Below, in pieces: positions 8,813 through 16,570 of a stretch of 46,448 nt of DNA (within the stretch, counting starts at the first letter, position 1; each line of letters begins with the position of its first letter). The notes beneath the pieces are model-generated. The model made no database searches. It was not told where the DNA came from and was given only the letters and a program-made list of their open reading frames with translations. The stretch is from the NCBI GenBank assembly GCA_021107945.1, contig JAIORV010000049.1:1-46448 (forward strand), read 5' to 3'. A program made the position numbers and the translations under genes. Source of the stretch: Vulcanimicrobiota bacterium (lineage in GTDB: Bacteria; Vulcanimicrobiota; JAJTBE01).

Positions 8813-9247
8813 ATGGAAAAAGTGACTCCAAAGCTAGATATATTAAGAGATAAATTAATAGGCTACCTTGAAGACGGACTGGGGCAATATGTTCAGGATA
8901 AAGAGGGGGATTTCTCAATATTCTATGAATCGGTTCGTGTATTTGTTTGCCCCCGGGAATGGACCGACGGGAAAACAATAGTTAAGATTTTTTCCATAAC
9001 AAACCTGGATGTAATGGAAAGTGCCGCCCTTTTTAAATTCCTTGTAACGGAAAACTTGAAGCTTTTGTTGGGACATTTCTCGTATGACGAAGATAACCTT
9101 GCCGTATGGTTTGAGCATGTTCTGCTGGGCGAAGAAATGAGCAAAGAGGAACTTCTCACCGCTCTTTCCACAATTGCAATCCTTGCGGATAAATATGATG
9201 ATATAATAAGACAAAAATTCGGGGGGATATTATATACGGAGGCATAA
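8813..9247 (+). CDS. YbjN-like / type III secretion chaperone-fold small protein
   Basis: A 144-residue acidic cytoplasmic protein. The pattern fits the YbjN / class I secretion-chaperone fold: an N-terminal helix, beta strands around residues 30-63 (GDFSIFYESVRVFVCPREW; VKIFSITN), a helix with NLKLLLGHFSYDEDNLAVWFEH, and a C-terminal helix after LGEEMSKEELLTALSTI. Such proteins act as chaperones or stress modulators, but the family is loose and no partner can be named. The ATG follows GGGGGTG. It lies 30 bases before the DUF6978-like gene, so it may be first gene of a three-gene unit. I recognise the fold pattern only moderately. Confidence 0.7.
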   Translation: MEKVTPKLDILRDKLIGYLEDGLGQYVQDKEGDFSIFYESVRVFVCPREWTDGKTIVKIFSITNLDVMESAALFKFLVTENLKLLLGHFSYDEDNLAVWFEHVLLGEEMSKEELLTALSTIAILADKYDDIIRQKFGGILYTEA

Positions 9248-9277
9248 ACAACTAATTTTCATAAGGGTGATAATAGC

Positions 9278-9718
9278 TTGATTACATCGACAGAAGCCAA
9301 GCGGCTGATAGAAATGGAGAAAGTATATTCGGGACAACCAGGAATTATTTATTTTCCAACGCACGGACAATTTCTAAATTTAGAATTTTCAGGCAGGCAG
9401 AAAAAGGAAAATTTTCTCGTTGACATAAGCCGCAAGTATTTCAGGGTAACAGGTTGCACATTCCAGGAAAGATATAGGGTAACAATTCCCTTGATTCGCC
9501 TTGACATTGACGGGAGAACCCATAAAAATCCGGATAATACATATCTTCAATGCCCACATATTCATATTTACAAAGAAGGTTATATGGACAAATGGGCATA
9601 TCCGTTGGATACCAATGTATTTCCAGATTTAAATGATATATATAAAACCATGGAAGATTTTTTCAGGTATTGCAATATAACAGATTATCCCATAGTTCAG
9701 GAGGGATTACCATTATGA
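9278..9718 (+). CDS. DUF6978-like protein, probable partner of the next gene
   Basis: A 146-residue soluble protein. Features include HGQFLNLEFSGRQKKENFLVDISR, an RYRVTIPLIRLDIDG strand pair and CPHIHIYKEGYMDKWAYPL followed by a helical C-terminus. I recall this arrangement (small DUF6978-type protein upstream of a DUF1828 protein) from accessory regions of other bacteria, but the family call is from memory. The only sensible start is TTG at 9278, with AAGGGTGA about eight bases upstream. Its stop overlaps the next start as ATGA, which predicts translational coupling. A toxin-antitoxin or defence role is plausible but unproven. Confidence 0.65.
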   Translation: MITSTEAKRLIEMEKVYSGQPGIIYFPTHGQFLNLEFSGRQKKENFLVDISRKYFRVTGCTFQERYRVTIPLIRLDIDGRTHKNPDNTYLQCPHIHIYKEGYMDKWAYPLDTNVFPDLNDIYKTMEDFFRYCNITDYPIVQEGLPL

Positions 9719-10485
9719 ACTTACAGGAATGCCAGGACTTGATAAATCAATATGTAAAATGGCTTAAAGAAGGCTTGAAGATACAAAAGATTAACGATGT
9801 CTATGAAATTACAACTCCATTTCTTGACAGGCATAATGATCTATTGCAAATTTACATAGAACCTGGAAATTCCGATAACAGTTTTTATTTGACGGATTAT
9901 AGCTATACAATCAATGATTTGCGCCTTTCCGGCATGGAATTCAACACTCCTCGCCGCAAGAATTTGTTGAATACAATAATCAACGGATTCGGAGTCAGAC
10001 TTAAAGGCGAGGAACTTTTTGTTGAATCAAATAAAAAGAATTTTCCCCGTATGAAGCATAATCTTTTACAAGCGATGTTATCTGTTGATGATCTATTTGC
10101 TCTTGCCTCCCCGTCCATTGCTCAATTCTTTTTAGAAGATGTTGAAACATTTTTTTTAGAGAAAAATATAAGATATATAAAAGATGTGAAATTTGCTGGC
10201 AAAAGCGGGTACGATCAAAAATTCAATTTTGTAATTCCGGCTTCTGCAAAAAAACCTGAAAGAATACTAAGCGCAATAAACAAACCCGATAAGCAAAAAA
10301 TATTTTTACTTGATTTCGGTTGGAGTGATGTAAGAGAAACAAGATCTAAAGATACAAGATGTTATGCCGTTCTTAATGATGAAGAAAGAATTAGCGCAGA
10401 ATTGTTAAGGGCTTCGAAATCTTATGGAGTAATACCTGCGCCATGGAGTCAGAGGGAGAAATTCGTGGAAGAATGGGCTGGATGA
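9715..10485 (+). CDS. DUF1828/DUF1829 domain protein
   Basis: A 256-residue protein with two parts I recognise as DUF1828 (about 1-110, with ITTPFLDRHNDLLQIYIEP and YLTDYSYTINDLRLSG) and DUF1829 (about 120-240, with KFNFVIPASAKKPERILSAI and IFLLDFGWSDVRETR). These domains are usual in accessory and prophage-like islands and have no established biochemical role. I place the start at ATG 9715 because AGGAGGG lies nine bases before it and it overlaps the upstream stop; the longer reading from 9670 has no comparable site. With the DUF6978-like gene it forms a tightly coupled pair. Confidence 0.75.
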   Translation: MNLQECQDLINQYVKWLKEGLKIQKINDVYEITTPFLDRHNDLLQIYIEPGNSDNSFYLTDYSYTINDLRLSGMEFNTPRRKNLLNTIINGFGVRLKGEELFVESNKKNFPRMKHNLLQAMLSVDDLFALASPSIAQFFLEDVETFFLEKNIRYIKDVKFAGKSGYDQKFNFVIPASAKKPERILSAINKPDKQKIFLLDFGWSDVRETRSKDTRCYAVLNDEERISAELLRASKSYGVIPAPWSQREKFVEEWAG

Positions 10486-10507
10486 ATAATTATTAAATCA
10501 AGATAAC

Positions 10508-11284
10508 TCATAATAAATCTCTTATTTCCCCCAATTGTCTTATAATAAGATCCTTCCTCTCCTCATCCCCCAATTCTATTGGTTTCTCTTTACCCATAAT
10601 CCTGAAAGACTCTATTGTTATTGTGTCGTTATACCCGCTCTTCTTAATTAGCTTGATTATCTTTGCAAGCTTTTTTGTATCCTGAAAAAATAAATGATCG
10701 TATTCTCCGATATTGTCATGAAGATGAATATGCCCGATCTTATCGCCGATAATATTGAGGAAATTAACAAACTCGGAATCCGAAGTTATATTTGCATGAC
10801 CCACATCAAGAGTTATCATGATCGAGGGAATTTTTTCAATAAGGTCTTTAAGATTAACTGCCCTGTTATAAGGAAATGTTTGAAGGTTCTCCACAAGCAT
10901 TTGAACACCGTTTTCTTCACAAAAACCGGCAATCTCCCCCAGACTTTTTATGTTGTTTGTCCTTATTCTTTCTATAGACCCTCCATTACCGGCCGAGGGA
11001 TGAACAGTGGATTTGCGTGCTCCGATTTTTTTATACATACCGATAGTTTTTTGCGCTTTGTAGATATTTTGAGGCTTCCCCTGGGAAAAATCATATCCCC
11101 AGTGGACATGCCCCATTACCTTGAAACCCCTGAGGATGTCATTCATGCTTGAAATGTATTTTTTTGAATATATTGACAGGTCTCTCTTAAAGGTTATCTC
11201 TATATAATCAAAATGCTTCTTGGCAAATGCTATTTCCGGTAGAATATCCTCGCTGTATATACTTGGCATATATCCGATTTTCAT
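10508..11284 (-). CDS. Sugar-phosphate isomerase/epimerase, xylose-isomerase-like TIM barrel
   Basis: A 258-residue single-domain TIM barrel of the AP-endonuclease-2 / xylose-isomerase-like superfamily. Likely metal ligands and catalytic residues are visible in order: a VHPS His, the VEN Glu, LDVGHAN (Asp and His), HIHLHDN (His, His, Asp) and the TIES Glu. Members epimerise or isomerise sugars or act as endonuclease IV; with no pathway genes beside it the substrate is open. I prefer ATG 11284 (AGGA seven bases upstream) over an upstream TTG at 11299 that has no ribosome-binding site. Confidence 0.85.
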   Translation of the reverse strand: MKIGYMPSIYSEDILPEIAFAKKHFDYIEITFKRDLSIYSKKYISSMNDILRGFKVMGHVHWGYDFSQGKPQNIYKAQKTIGMYKKIGARKSTVHPSAGNGGSIERIRTNNIKSLGEIAGFCEENGVQMLVENLQTFPYNRAVNLKDLIEKIPSIMITLDVGHANITSDSEFVNFLNIIGDKIGHIHLHDNIGEYDHLFFQDTKKLAKIIKLIKKSGYNDTITIESFRIMGKEKPIELGDEERKDLIIRQLGEIRDLL

Positions 11285-11530
11285 TTTTTTTCCTATCAAA
11301 GGTGGTTGCGAAAGTTGTTGATGCCGTAAGAAATGGGAGTAATTCCAGCATGCCGAGATTGATCATAATACAGAAATTCCCGCCGGCATGAAAAATCTTT
11401 CCTGTGAGATTCCCCGTCCGGCGAGGATTTCTTTGCCTACCTTGTTTGAAAAAATGCTACCCATGGTGTCAACGGGAAGAAATCGATACTTCTTCCAGCA
11501 AAGACCATTACATCCCAAAACCGGCAAAAA
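11285..11530. other. Short gap, nothing recognised
   Basis: These 246 bases lie between two minus-strand genes. I see no convincing gene, RNA or repeat family member. A weak inverted match (GCATGCCGAGA near 11350; GCCGGCATG near 11381) is too short to call. Confidence 0.5.
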
Positions 11531-14500
11531 TCACCGCGCCAGGATGATGGAAATACTGTCAACGCCAGAAATCGTGTTTGCAATGTCAGGTTTGGTGTCG
11601 CCGTTGAAATCGCCTGTCGTTATGCCGTAAGACCCGTTTCCTGTTGAATAATTTTCCGCCGCCTGGAATGTTCCGTCACCGTTTCCAAAAAGCACAGAAA
11701 CATTGTAAGAGTTGAGATTAGCTGTAACAATGTCAAGTTTACCGTCACCGTCAAAATCGCTTATAGCCACACTAATAGACATGTCTGCCGTGTCATAATT
11801 TACCGCCGCCTGGAATGTGCCGTCACCGTTTCCAAGAAGCACAGAAACATTGTCAGAGCCTTCATTAGCGATTGCAAGGTCAGGGTCGCCGTCACCGTTA
11901 AAATCGCCTGTCGCCATGCCAGAAGGCTGGTTTCCCGCTGCATAATTTACCGCCGCCACAAATGTCCCGTCTCCATTTCCAAGAAGCACAGAAGCATTGT
12001 TAGCGTTATAATTAGCGGTTGCAATGTCAAGGTCGCCGTCGCCGTTGAAATCGGCTGTCACTACACTATCAGTCCAGCCTGCTGAGGCGTAATTTACCGC
12101 TGCCACAAATGTGCCATCGCCGTTTCCAAGAAGTATAGAAACATTGCTAGTGTTAAAGTTAGCGCATGCAATATCAAGATCGCCGTCGCCGTTAAAATCT
12201 CCTGTCGTTATACCGTAAGGCCCGTCTCCCGCTGCATAATTTACCGCTGCCGCGAATGTGCCGTCGCCATTTCCAAGAAGCACAGAAACATTGTCATCAA
12301 TAGCATTGCCGACTACAATGTCAAGGTCGCCGTCTCCGTTAAAATCGCCTGTCGTAACTGCAATAGGCCCATCTCCCACAGCATAATTTACCGCTGCCAC
12401 AAATGTGCCGTCGCCGTTTCCAAGAAGCACGGATATATTGTCAGTGCCATTATTTGCGTTTGCAATGTCCAGATCGCCGTCGCCGTTAAAATCGCCTGTC
12501 ACCACGCTATAATCCTCGTCTCCTGCGGCATAATTTACCGCCACCTCAAATGTGCCGTCACCGTTTCCAAGAAACACAGAAACATTGTCGTTGAGAGCAT
12601 TAGCTGCCGCAATATCAGGTTTGTCATCGCCATTATAATCAAATGCCGCCAAGCCTCGAGGCCCGTTTCCCGAGGAATAATTTACAGCCGCCTGGAATGT
12701 ACCGTCGCCGTTTCCAAGCAAAACGGACATATTGTCATCATCATAATTAGCGACTACAATGTCTGTGTCGCCATCGCCGTTAAAATCGCTTACCGTAATT
12801 CCCATAGGCTTATCTCCCGCGGCATAATTTACCGCTGCCACAAATGTGCCGTCACCGTTTCCAAGAAGCACAGAAATGTTGTCAGAGAAATAATTTGCGG
12901 ATGCAATGTCAAGGTCGCCGTCACCGTTAAAATCGGCTGACACTAAACAATAGGGCTGGTCTCCTGTGGCATAATTTACCGCCGCCACAAATGTGCCGTC
13001 GCCGTTTCCAAGAAGCACGGACATATTGCCAGCGTTCCTGTTAGCTGTTGCAATGTCAGGGTCACCGTCACCATTAAAATCGGCTGACACTATGCTATAA
13101 GGCGCGTCTCCCGTTGCATAATTTACTGCTGCCGCAAATGTGCCGTCACCATTTCCAAGAAGCACAGATATATTGTCAGAGAAAATATTTGCGACTGCAA
13201 GGTCAAGGTCGCCGTCGCCGTTAAAATCGCCTGTCACCACGCTCCCCGGCCAGGTCCCCGCGGCATAATTTACTGCAACTTGAAATGTGCCGTCGCCGTT
13301 TCCAAGAAGCACAGAAACATTGTTAGAAGATTGATTGGCGACTGCAATGTCAGGGTCGCCATCACCATTAAAATCGGCTGCCGCTAAGCAATAGGGCTGG
13401 TCTCCTGCGGCATAATTTACCGCCGCCTCGAATGTGCCATCACCATTTCCAAGAAGTACGGACACATTGTCAGAGCCTATATTGGATGTTGCAAAGTCAG
13501 GTTTGCCGTCGCCGTTAAAATCGGCTGTCGTCACGCTGTTAGGGAAGTCTCCCGTCTGGAATTGCTGAGCGGCAATAAAGCCGAAAAATTCCTGTGGTGG
13601 AGTTGGGGGGTTGGGTCCTGGTGAATATGTCGGACTGGGTGAAGGGGAAGATGTGGGAGAAGGTGTGGGGGATATAGTGGGTGTTGGTGTCGGTGTGTAT
13701 GTGGGTGATGTTGTGGGAGATGGTGTGGGTGAGGGCTCTCCGCCTGTTGTGGTGGTCAGAATTATTCCTCCTGCCCCTGAAATGTACCCGCTATTTTTAT
13801 TGTAAAAGTGAACGCCTCTGAGGATTCTGTTTGTACCTGAAGCCTGAGTTGCCCAATTCCCCTTTCCAGTGGTGGTATGTAGAATAACGCCGCTGTCTCC
13901 AACTGCCCATCCGTTCAGGGAATCTACAAAGTGAATTCCATAAAGATTACTTTGAATTCCTGAAACCTGTGCAGTCCAGGTTGTCCCGCCGTCGGAAGTA
14001 TGTATAATCGCGCCACCCGCGCCTGAAGCCCATCCGGTCAATGAATCGACAAAAGAAACACTATAAAGATCCCCGTTGACTCCCGGGCTCTGCTGGCTCC
14101 AGGTTGTCCCGCCGTCGGCGGTGTATAATGCAACGCCGCTTCCTCCGACAATCCATCCGGTGTTTGAGCCTACAAAACATACATCATACAAAGTCGTTGT
14201 TACGCCTGATGTTTGAGAAGACCATGTGCCTCCGGAATCTGCAGAATAAAGTATAGCTCCGCTGTCTCCAACCGTCCACATTTTAGACCCGACAGCAAAG
14301 ACGCTGTGCAGGTTTAGAGAGACCTGGCGGGAGCTGCCTTCTCCCTCAGACCAGGTTGCTCCGCCGTCAGTGGTGGTGAGAATAGATCCCGAATCTCCCA
14401 CCACGATACCTGTATTAATATCTGTGAAACAAACTCCATTCAGGTTATTTGATGTCCCTGATGTTTGAGACGCCCAACTGGATCCGGCATCCGTAGTCTT

Positions 14501-14737
14501 CAGGATAGTCCCCTCGTTCCCCACGGTCCATCCTGTGTTTTCGCTTGCAAAAAAAACATCATTCAAATCCTGTGTCGTCCCGGTAACCTGTGATGTCCAC
14601 CCAGAGGAAGTGGGTGTTGGAGTAACATCTCCTCCACCGTCACTACTACCGCCGCCGCCGCCGCATCCTGCCATAATGGCGACAAGCCAGATGAAGATGA
14701 CTACAAAACTTAATAATACCCTGAATCTCTTATTCAC
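11531..14737 (-). CDS. Giant surface lipoprotein: YCF48-type repeats plus FG-GAP/VCBS-type repeats
   Basis: A 1068-residue exported protein. A lipoprotein signal (VAIMAGC) is followed by poly-Gly, then seven YCF48/BNR-like repeats of about 41 residues (45-335; pattern GW.VG..G.I..T.DGG.TW), a Pro/Thr/Ser linker (about 336-385), and 14 FG-GAP-type repeats of 49 residues (DFNGDGDxDIA, then LGNGDGTF); the last is partial. The DFNGDGD cores look like calcium-binding loops of the integrin beta-propeller type. Two stacked propellers on a lipid anchor suggest a surface adhesion or polymer-binding role (inference). The start is GTG with AGGGAGGG upstream. The 147-base DNA repeats are very alike, so copy number may vary or be mis-assembled. 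Confidence 0.9.
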   Translation of the reverse strand: MNKRFRVLLSFVVIFIWLVAIMAGCGGGGGSSDGGGDVTPTPTSSGWTSQVTGTTQDLNDVFFASENTGWTVGNEGTILKTTDAGSSWASQTSGTSNNLNGVCFTDINTGIVVGDSGSILTTTDGGATWSEGEGSSRQVSLNLHSVFAVGSKMWTVGDSGAILYSADSGGTWSSQTSGVTTTLYDVCFVGSNTGWIVGGSGVALYTADGGTTWSQQSPGVNGDLYSVSFVDSLTGWASGAGGAIIHTSDGGTTWTAQVSGIQSNLYGIHFVDSLNGWAVGDSGVILHTTTGKGNWATQASGTNRILRGVHFYNKNSGYISGAGGIILTTTTGGEPSPTPSPTTSPTYTPTPTPTISPTPSPTSSPSPSPTYSPGPNPPTPPQEFFGFIAAQQFQTGDFPNSVTTADFNGDGKPDFATSNIGSDNVSVLLGNGDGTFEAAVNYAAGDQPYCLAAADFNGDGDPDIAVANQSSNNVSVLLGNGDGTFQVAVNYAAGTWPGSVVTGDFNGDGDLDLAVANIFSDNISVLLGNGDGTFAAAVNYATGDAPYSIVSADFNGDGDPDIATANRNAGNMSVLLGNGDGTFVAAVNYATGDQPYCLVSADFNGDGDLDIASANYFSDNISVLLGNGDGTFVAAVNYAAGDKPMGITVSDFNGDGDTDIVVANYDDDNMSVLLGNGDGTFQAAVNYSSGNGPRGLAAFDYNGDDKPDIAAANALNDNVSVFLGNGDGTFEVAVNYAAGDEDYSVVTGDFNGDGDLDIANANNGTDNISVLLGNGDGTFVAAVNYAVGDGPIAVTTGDFNGDGDLDIVVGNAIDDNVSVLLGNGDGTFAAAVNYAAGDGPYGITTGDFNGDGDLDIACANFNTSNVSILLGNGDGTFVAAVNYASAGWTDSVVTADFNGDGDLDIATANYNANNASVLLGNGDGTFVAAVNYAAGNQPSGMATGDFNGDGDPDLAIANEGSDNVSVLLGNGDGTFQAAVNYDTADMSISVAISDFDGDGKLDIVTANLNSYNVSVLFGNGDGTFQAAENYSTGNGSYGITTGDFNGDTKPDIANTISGVDSISIILAR

Positions 14738-14838
14738 AATATTACCCTCCCTGAATTATTTTGATAATTAGGAGTCGTTATAAACAAAAATTGAAAAATG
14801 TTAATACTCCCGTTTCAGACCTCTGACGTCGGTTATCC

Positions 14839-15288
14839 TTACAACCATCTATATATGCATCTTTCATAATCAAGAATCTCTTCATCCTTGAAGAAAATCG
14901 GGATCTCTCTTAATGCGCTTTCCAGGGAATCAGATCCATGAACACAGTTGTTATCCACTCTCTGCCCGAAATCACCGCGAATTGAACCCGGGTCAGCTTC
15001 GTTTGGCCTTGTTGCGCCGTTCATTTTTCGAACCTGATTTATGGCGTCAAATCCCCCGACAACTACCGCCACGATTGGAGAGGATGTCATATACTCAACA
15101 GTCGGTTCGTAAAATGATTTTCCCACATGGGGAGAGTAAAGATCCTCCGCTTGCTCTCTTTTCATCCATATAAGCTTCATTGCGGAGATGTTGAAGCCTT
15201 TCTCTTCGAAACGATTAATAATTCTTCCTATTAATCCCCTGTGAACTGAATCAGGTTTGATTAAAAGAAGTGTTCTTTGTTTTTCCAT
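14839..15288 (-). CDS. ndk: Nucleoside diphosphate kinase
   Basis: This 149-residue enzyme moves the gamma-phosphate from ATP to other nucleoside diphosphates through a phospho-histidine. Seen here: LLLIKPDSVHRGLIGRII at the N-terminus, the GATRPNEADPGSIRGDFG segment and the active-site motif NNCVHGSDS, whose His is the phosphorylated residue. Length is usual. The ATG follows AAGGAGA. It is monocistronic and divergent from the degenerate ABC ATPase gene across 140-150 bases. Confidence 0.97.
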   Translation of the reverse strand: MEKQRTLLLIKPDSVHRGLIGRIINRFEEKGFNISAMKLIWMKREQAEDLYSPHVGKSFYEPTVEYMTSSPIVAVVVGGFDAINQVRKMNGATRPNEADPGSIRGDFGQRVDNNCVHGSDSLESALREIPIFFKDEEILDYERCIYRWL

Positions 15289-15387
15289 TTAAGTCTCCTT
15301 TTTGGGTGATAATGTTGTATATTTCTTATCGAGCCTTTTATATTCCTTTGTTAATTAACTGTAAAATGTTAACATAATTTCTATGGA

Positions 15388-15403
15388 CATGTAGTTTTAC
15401 ATG
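15388..15403. promoter_or_regulatory. Inverted repeat between ndk and the ABC ATPase gene
   Basis: CATGTA-GTTT-TACATG is a perfect 6-base inverted repeat with the same GTTT centre flanked by TA as the site at 8771-8790. A TATAAAAT sequence follows at once (15405-15412) and could be a -10 element for the downstream gene. It is a possible operator. Confidence 0.35.
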
Positions 15404-15437
15404 CTATAAAATAAAAAAAAATGAAAAGGTGAAAATA

Positions 15438-16388
15438 TTGTCGGCAACGCTTGAAGTAACTGATCTTACAAAAGAAGTAAACGGGCATGATGTAATTTCC
15501 GGGGTTACATTCAAATTGCCCGGTGGTAAAATCGTAGGCTTATTGGGTCCGGTGGGAGCGGGTAAAACGACGGTTCTGAATATTATCTCGGGGCTTGATA
15601 CGGAGTATTCCGGGGAAATCAGGATAGACGGTAAAATATTGGAAGGCAAGGGAAAGAAAAACAGAAATATTATAGGCTATGTTCCCTCGGAAATTTCTTT
15701 TTACCCGGAACTATCGGTAATTGACAACCTTGAATTTTTCGGTGGCATATACGGACTTTCCGGGGGGAAGTTGTCCGGCAGTATAAACGGGGTTATGAAG
15801 CTCCTTCAACTCAGCGCCAAAAGGGAAGAGAAGGCGAAAAATCTTTCAACCGCAATAAAGCGAAGGCTCAACCTTGCATGCTCAATACTTCATGCTCCTC
15901 AATTATTACTGCTTGATGAGCCCGTGAAGGATCTCGATTTTCAAAACAGTATATTCATTCTGGATTGCATCAGTGAAATAAAGAAAAAGAACAACTGTAC
16001 AATACTTTATGCAGGCACGTTTCTCAAAAAGCTGGAAACTCTCCTTCAGTATGTTTTGATAATCCGGGGAGGGCGAATAATAGCCGAGGGCAATGTGGAA
16101 GAGCTTGTCGCCAGGCTTTCCGGCGGTATGATTTACCTTACGCTGGAATCATCGGGGACGGAGATTTATGATAGATTGAAATCAATTCCTGATGTTCTGG
16201 ATGTAAGCTGTGAGAGCGGGGTTTTTGTTATACGCTCGAAAAATTGCCAGGAGACGCTGAATGACATTGTGCCGGCGGTTCACGATATGGATTATGGAAT
16301 CAGTGAGATCAAAGTGTTGAAGCCCGGGTTCGAGTCGGCATATGTCCACCTGACGCGAAATCTGGATTATGAGGAAAAGCTGGGTTGA
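15438..16388 (+). CDS. Degenerate ABC-type ATPase, orphan
   Basis: A 316-residue protein of the drug/antibiotic-export ABC ATPase type (a domain of about 220 residues plus a C-terminal extension). Walker A (GPVGAGKTT) and Walker B (LLLLDEPVKDLD) are intact, but three catalytic motifs are altered: the signature reads LSTAI rather than LSGGQ, the Q-loop position reads GYVPSE rather than GYVPQE, and the switch region reads YAGTF where a His is expected. It may bind ATP without hydrolysing it well, or pair with another ATPase. No permease is adjacent. I prefer TTG 15438 (AAGGTGA five or six bases before) to GTG 15429. Confidence 0.85.
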   Translation: MSATLEVTDLTKEVNGHDVISGVTFKLPGGKIVGLLGPVGAGKTTVLNIISGLDTEYSGEIRIDGKILEGKGKKNRNIIGYVPSEISFYPELSVIDNLEFFGGIYGLSGGKLSGSINGVMKLLQLSAKREEKAKNLSTAIKRRLNLACSILHAPQLLLLDEPVKDLDFQNSIFILDCISEIKKKNNCTILYAGTFLKKLETLLQYVLIIRGGRIIAEGNVEELVARLSGGMIYLTLESSGTEIYDRLKSIPDVLDVSCESGVFVIRSKNCQETLNDIVPAVHDMDYGISEIKVLKPGFESAYVHLTRNLDYEEKLG

Positions 16389-16454
16389 GTTTTGATTTAT
16401 CTTAGAGGGAAAAGGGATCTGAATAATCACATATAAAATACTACTATTATTGAA

Positions 16455-16520
16455 TGACCCTGGCCTTCGCCGGAGCAGGCGCAAAGAAAATCATTTAAAA
16501 CTTTGTGGTCTTTGCGGTGA
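16455..16520. repeat. Repeat block upstream of the S41-like gene
   Basis: A CCTGGCCTTCGCCGGAGC block (recurring inverted at 2886-2910) is followed by CTTTGTGGTCTTTGCGGTGAA of the CCGCAAAGACC family, about 50 bases before the start codon. The insertion probably lies inside the 5' region of this gene's transcript. Confidence 0.7.
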
Positions 16521-16570
16521 AGAAAATGTTATTAATAACTATAAAAAGCATTGAAAGCGGTGTAATTAAT

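Noticed and set aside
11285-11530. tRNA or other structural RNA gene
   Set aside because: Read on both strands, no cloverleaf or TTCGANNC-type T-arm with matching acceptor ends was found here or in the other gaps.
13611-13805. Antisense Val/Gly-rich frame opposite the P/T/S linker
   Set aside because: It mirrors the repeat composition of the lipoprotein gene; a shadow frame.
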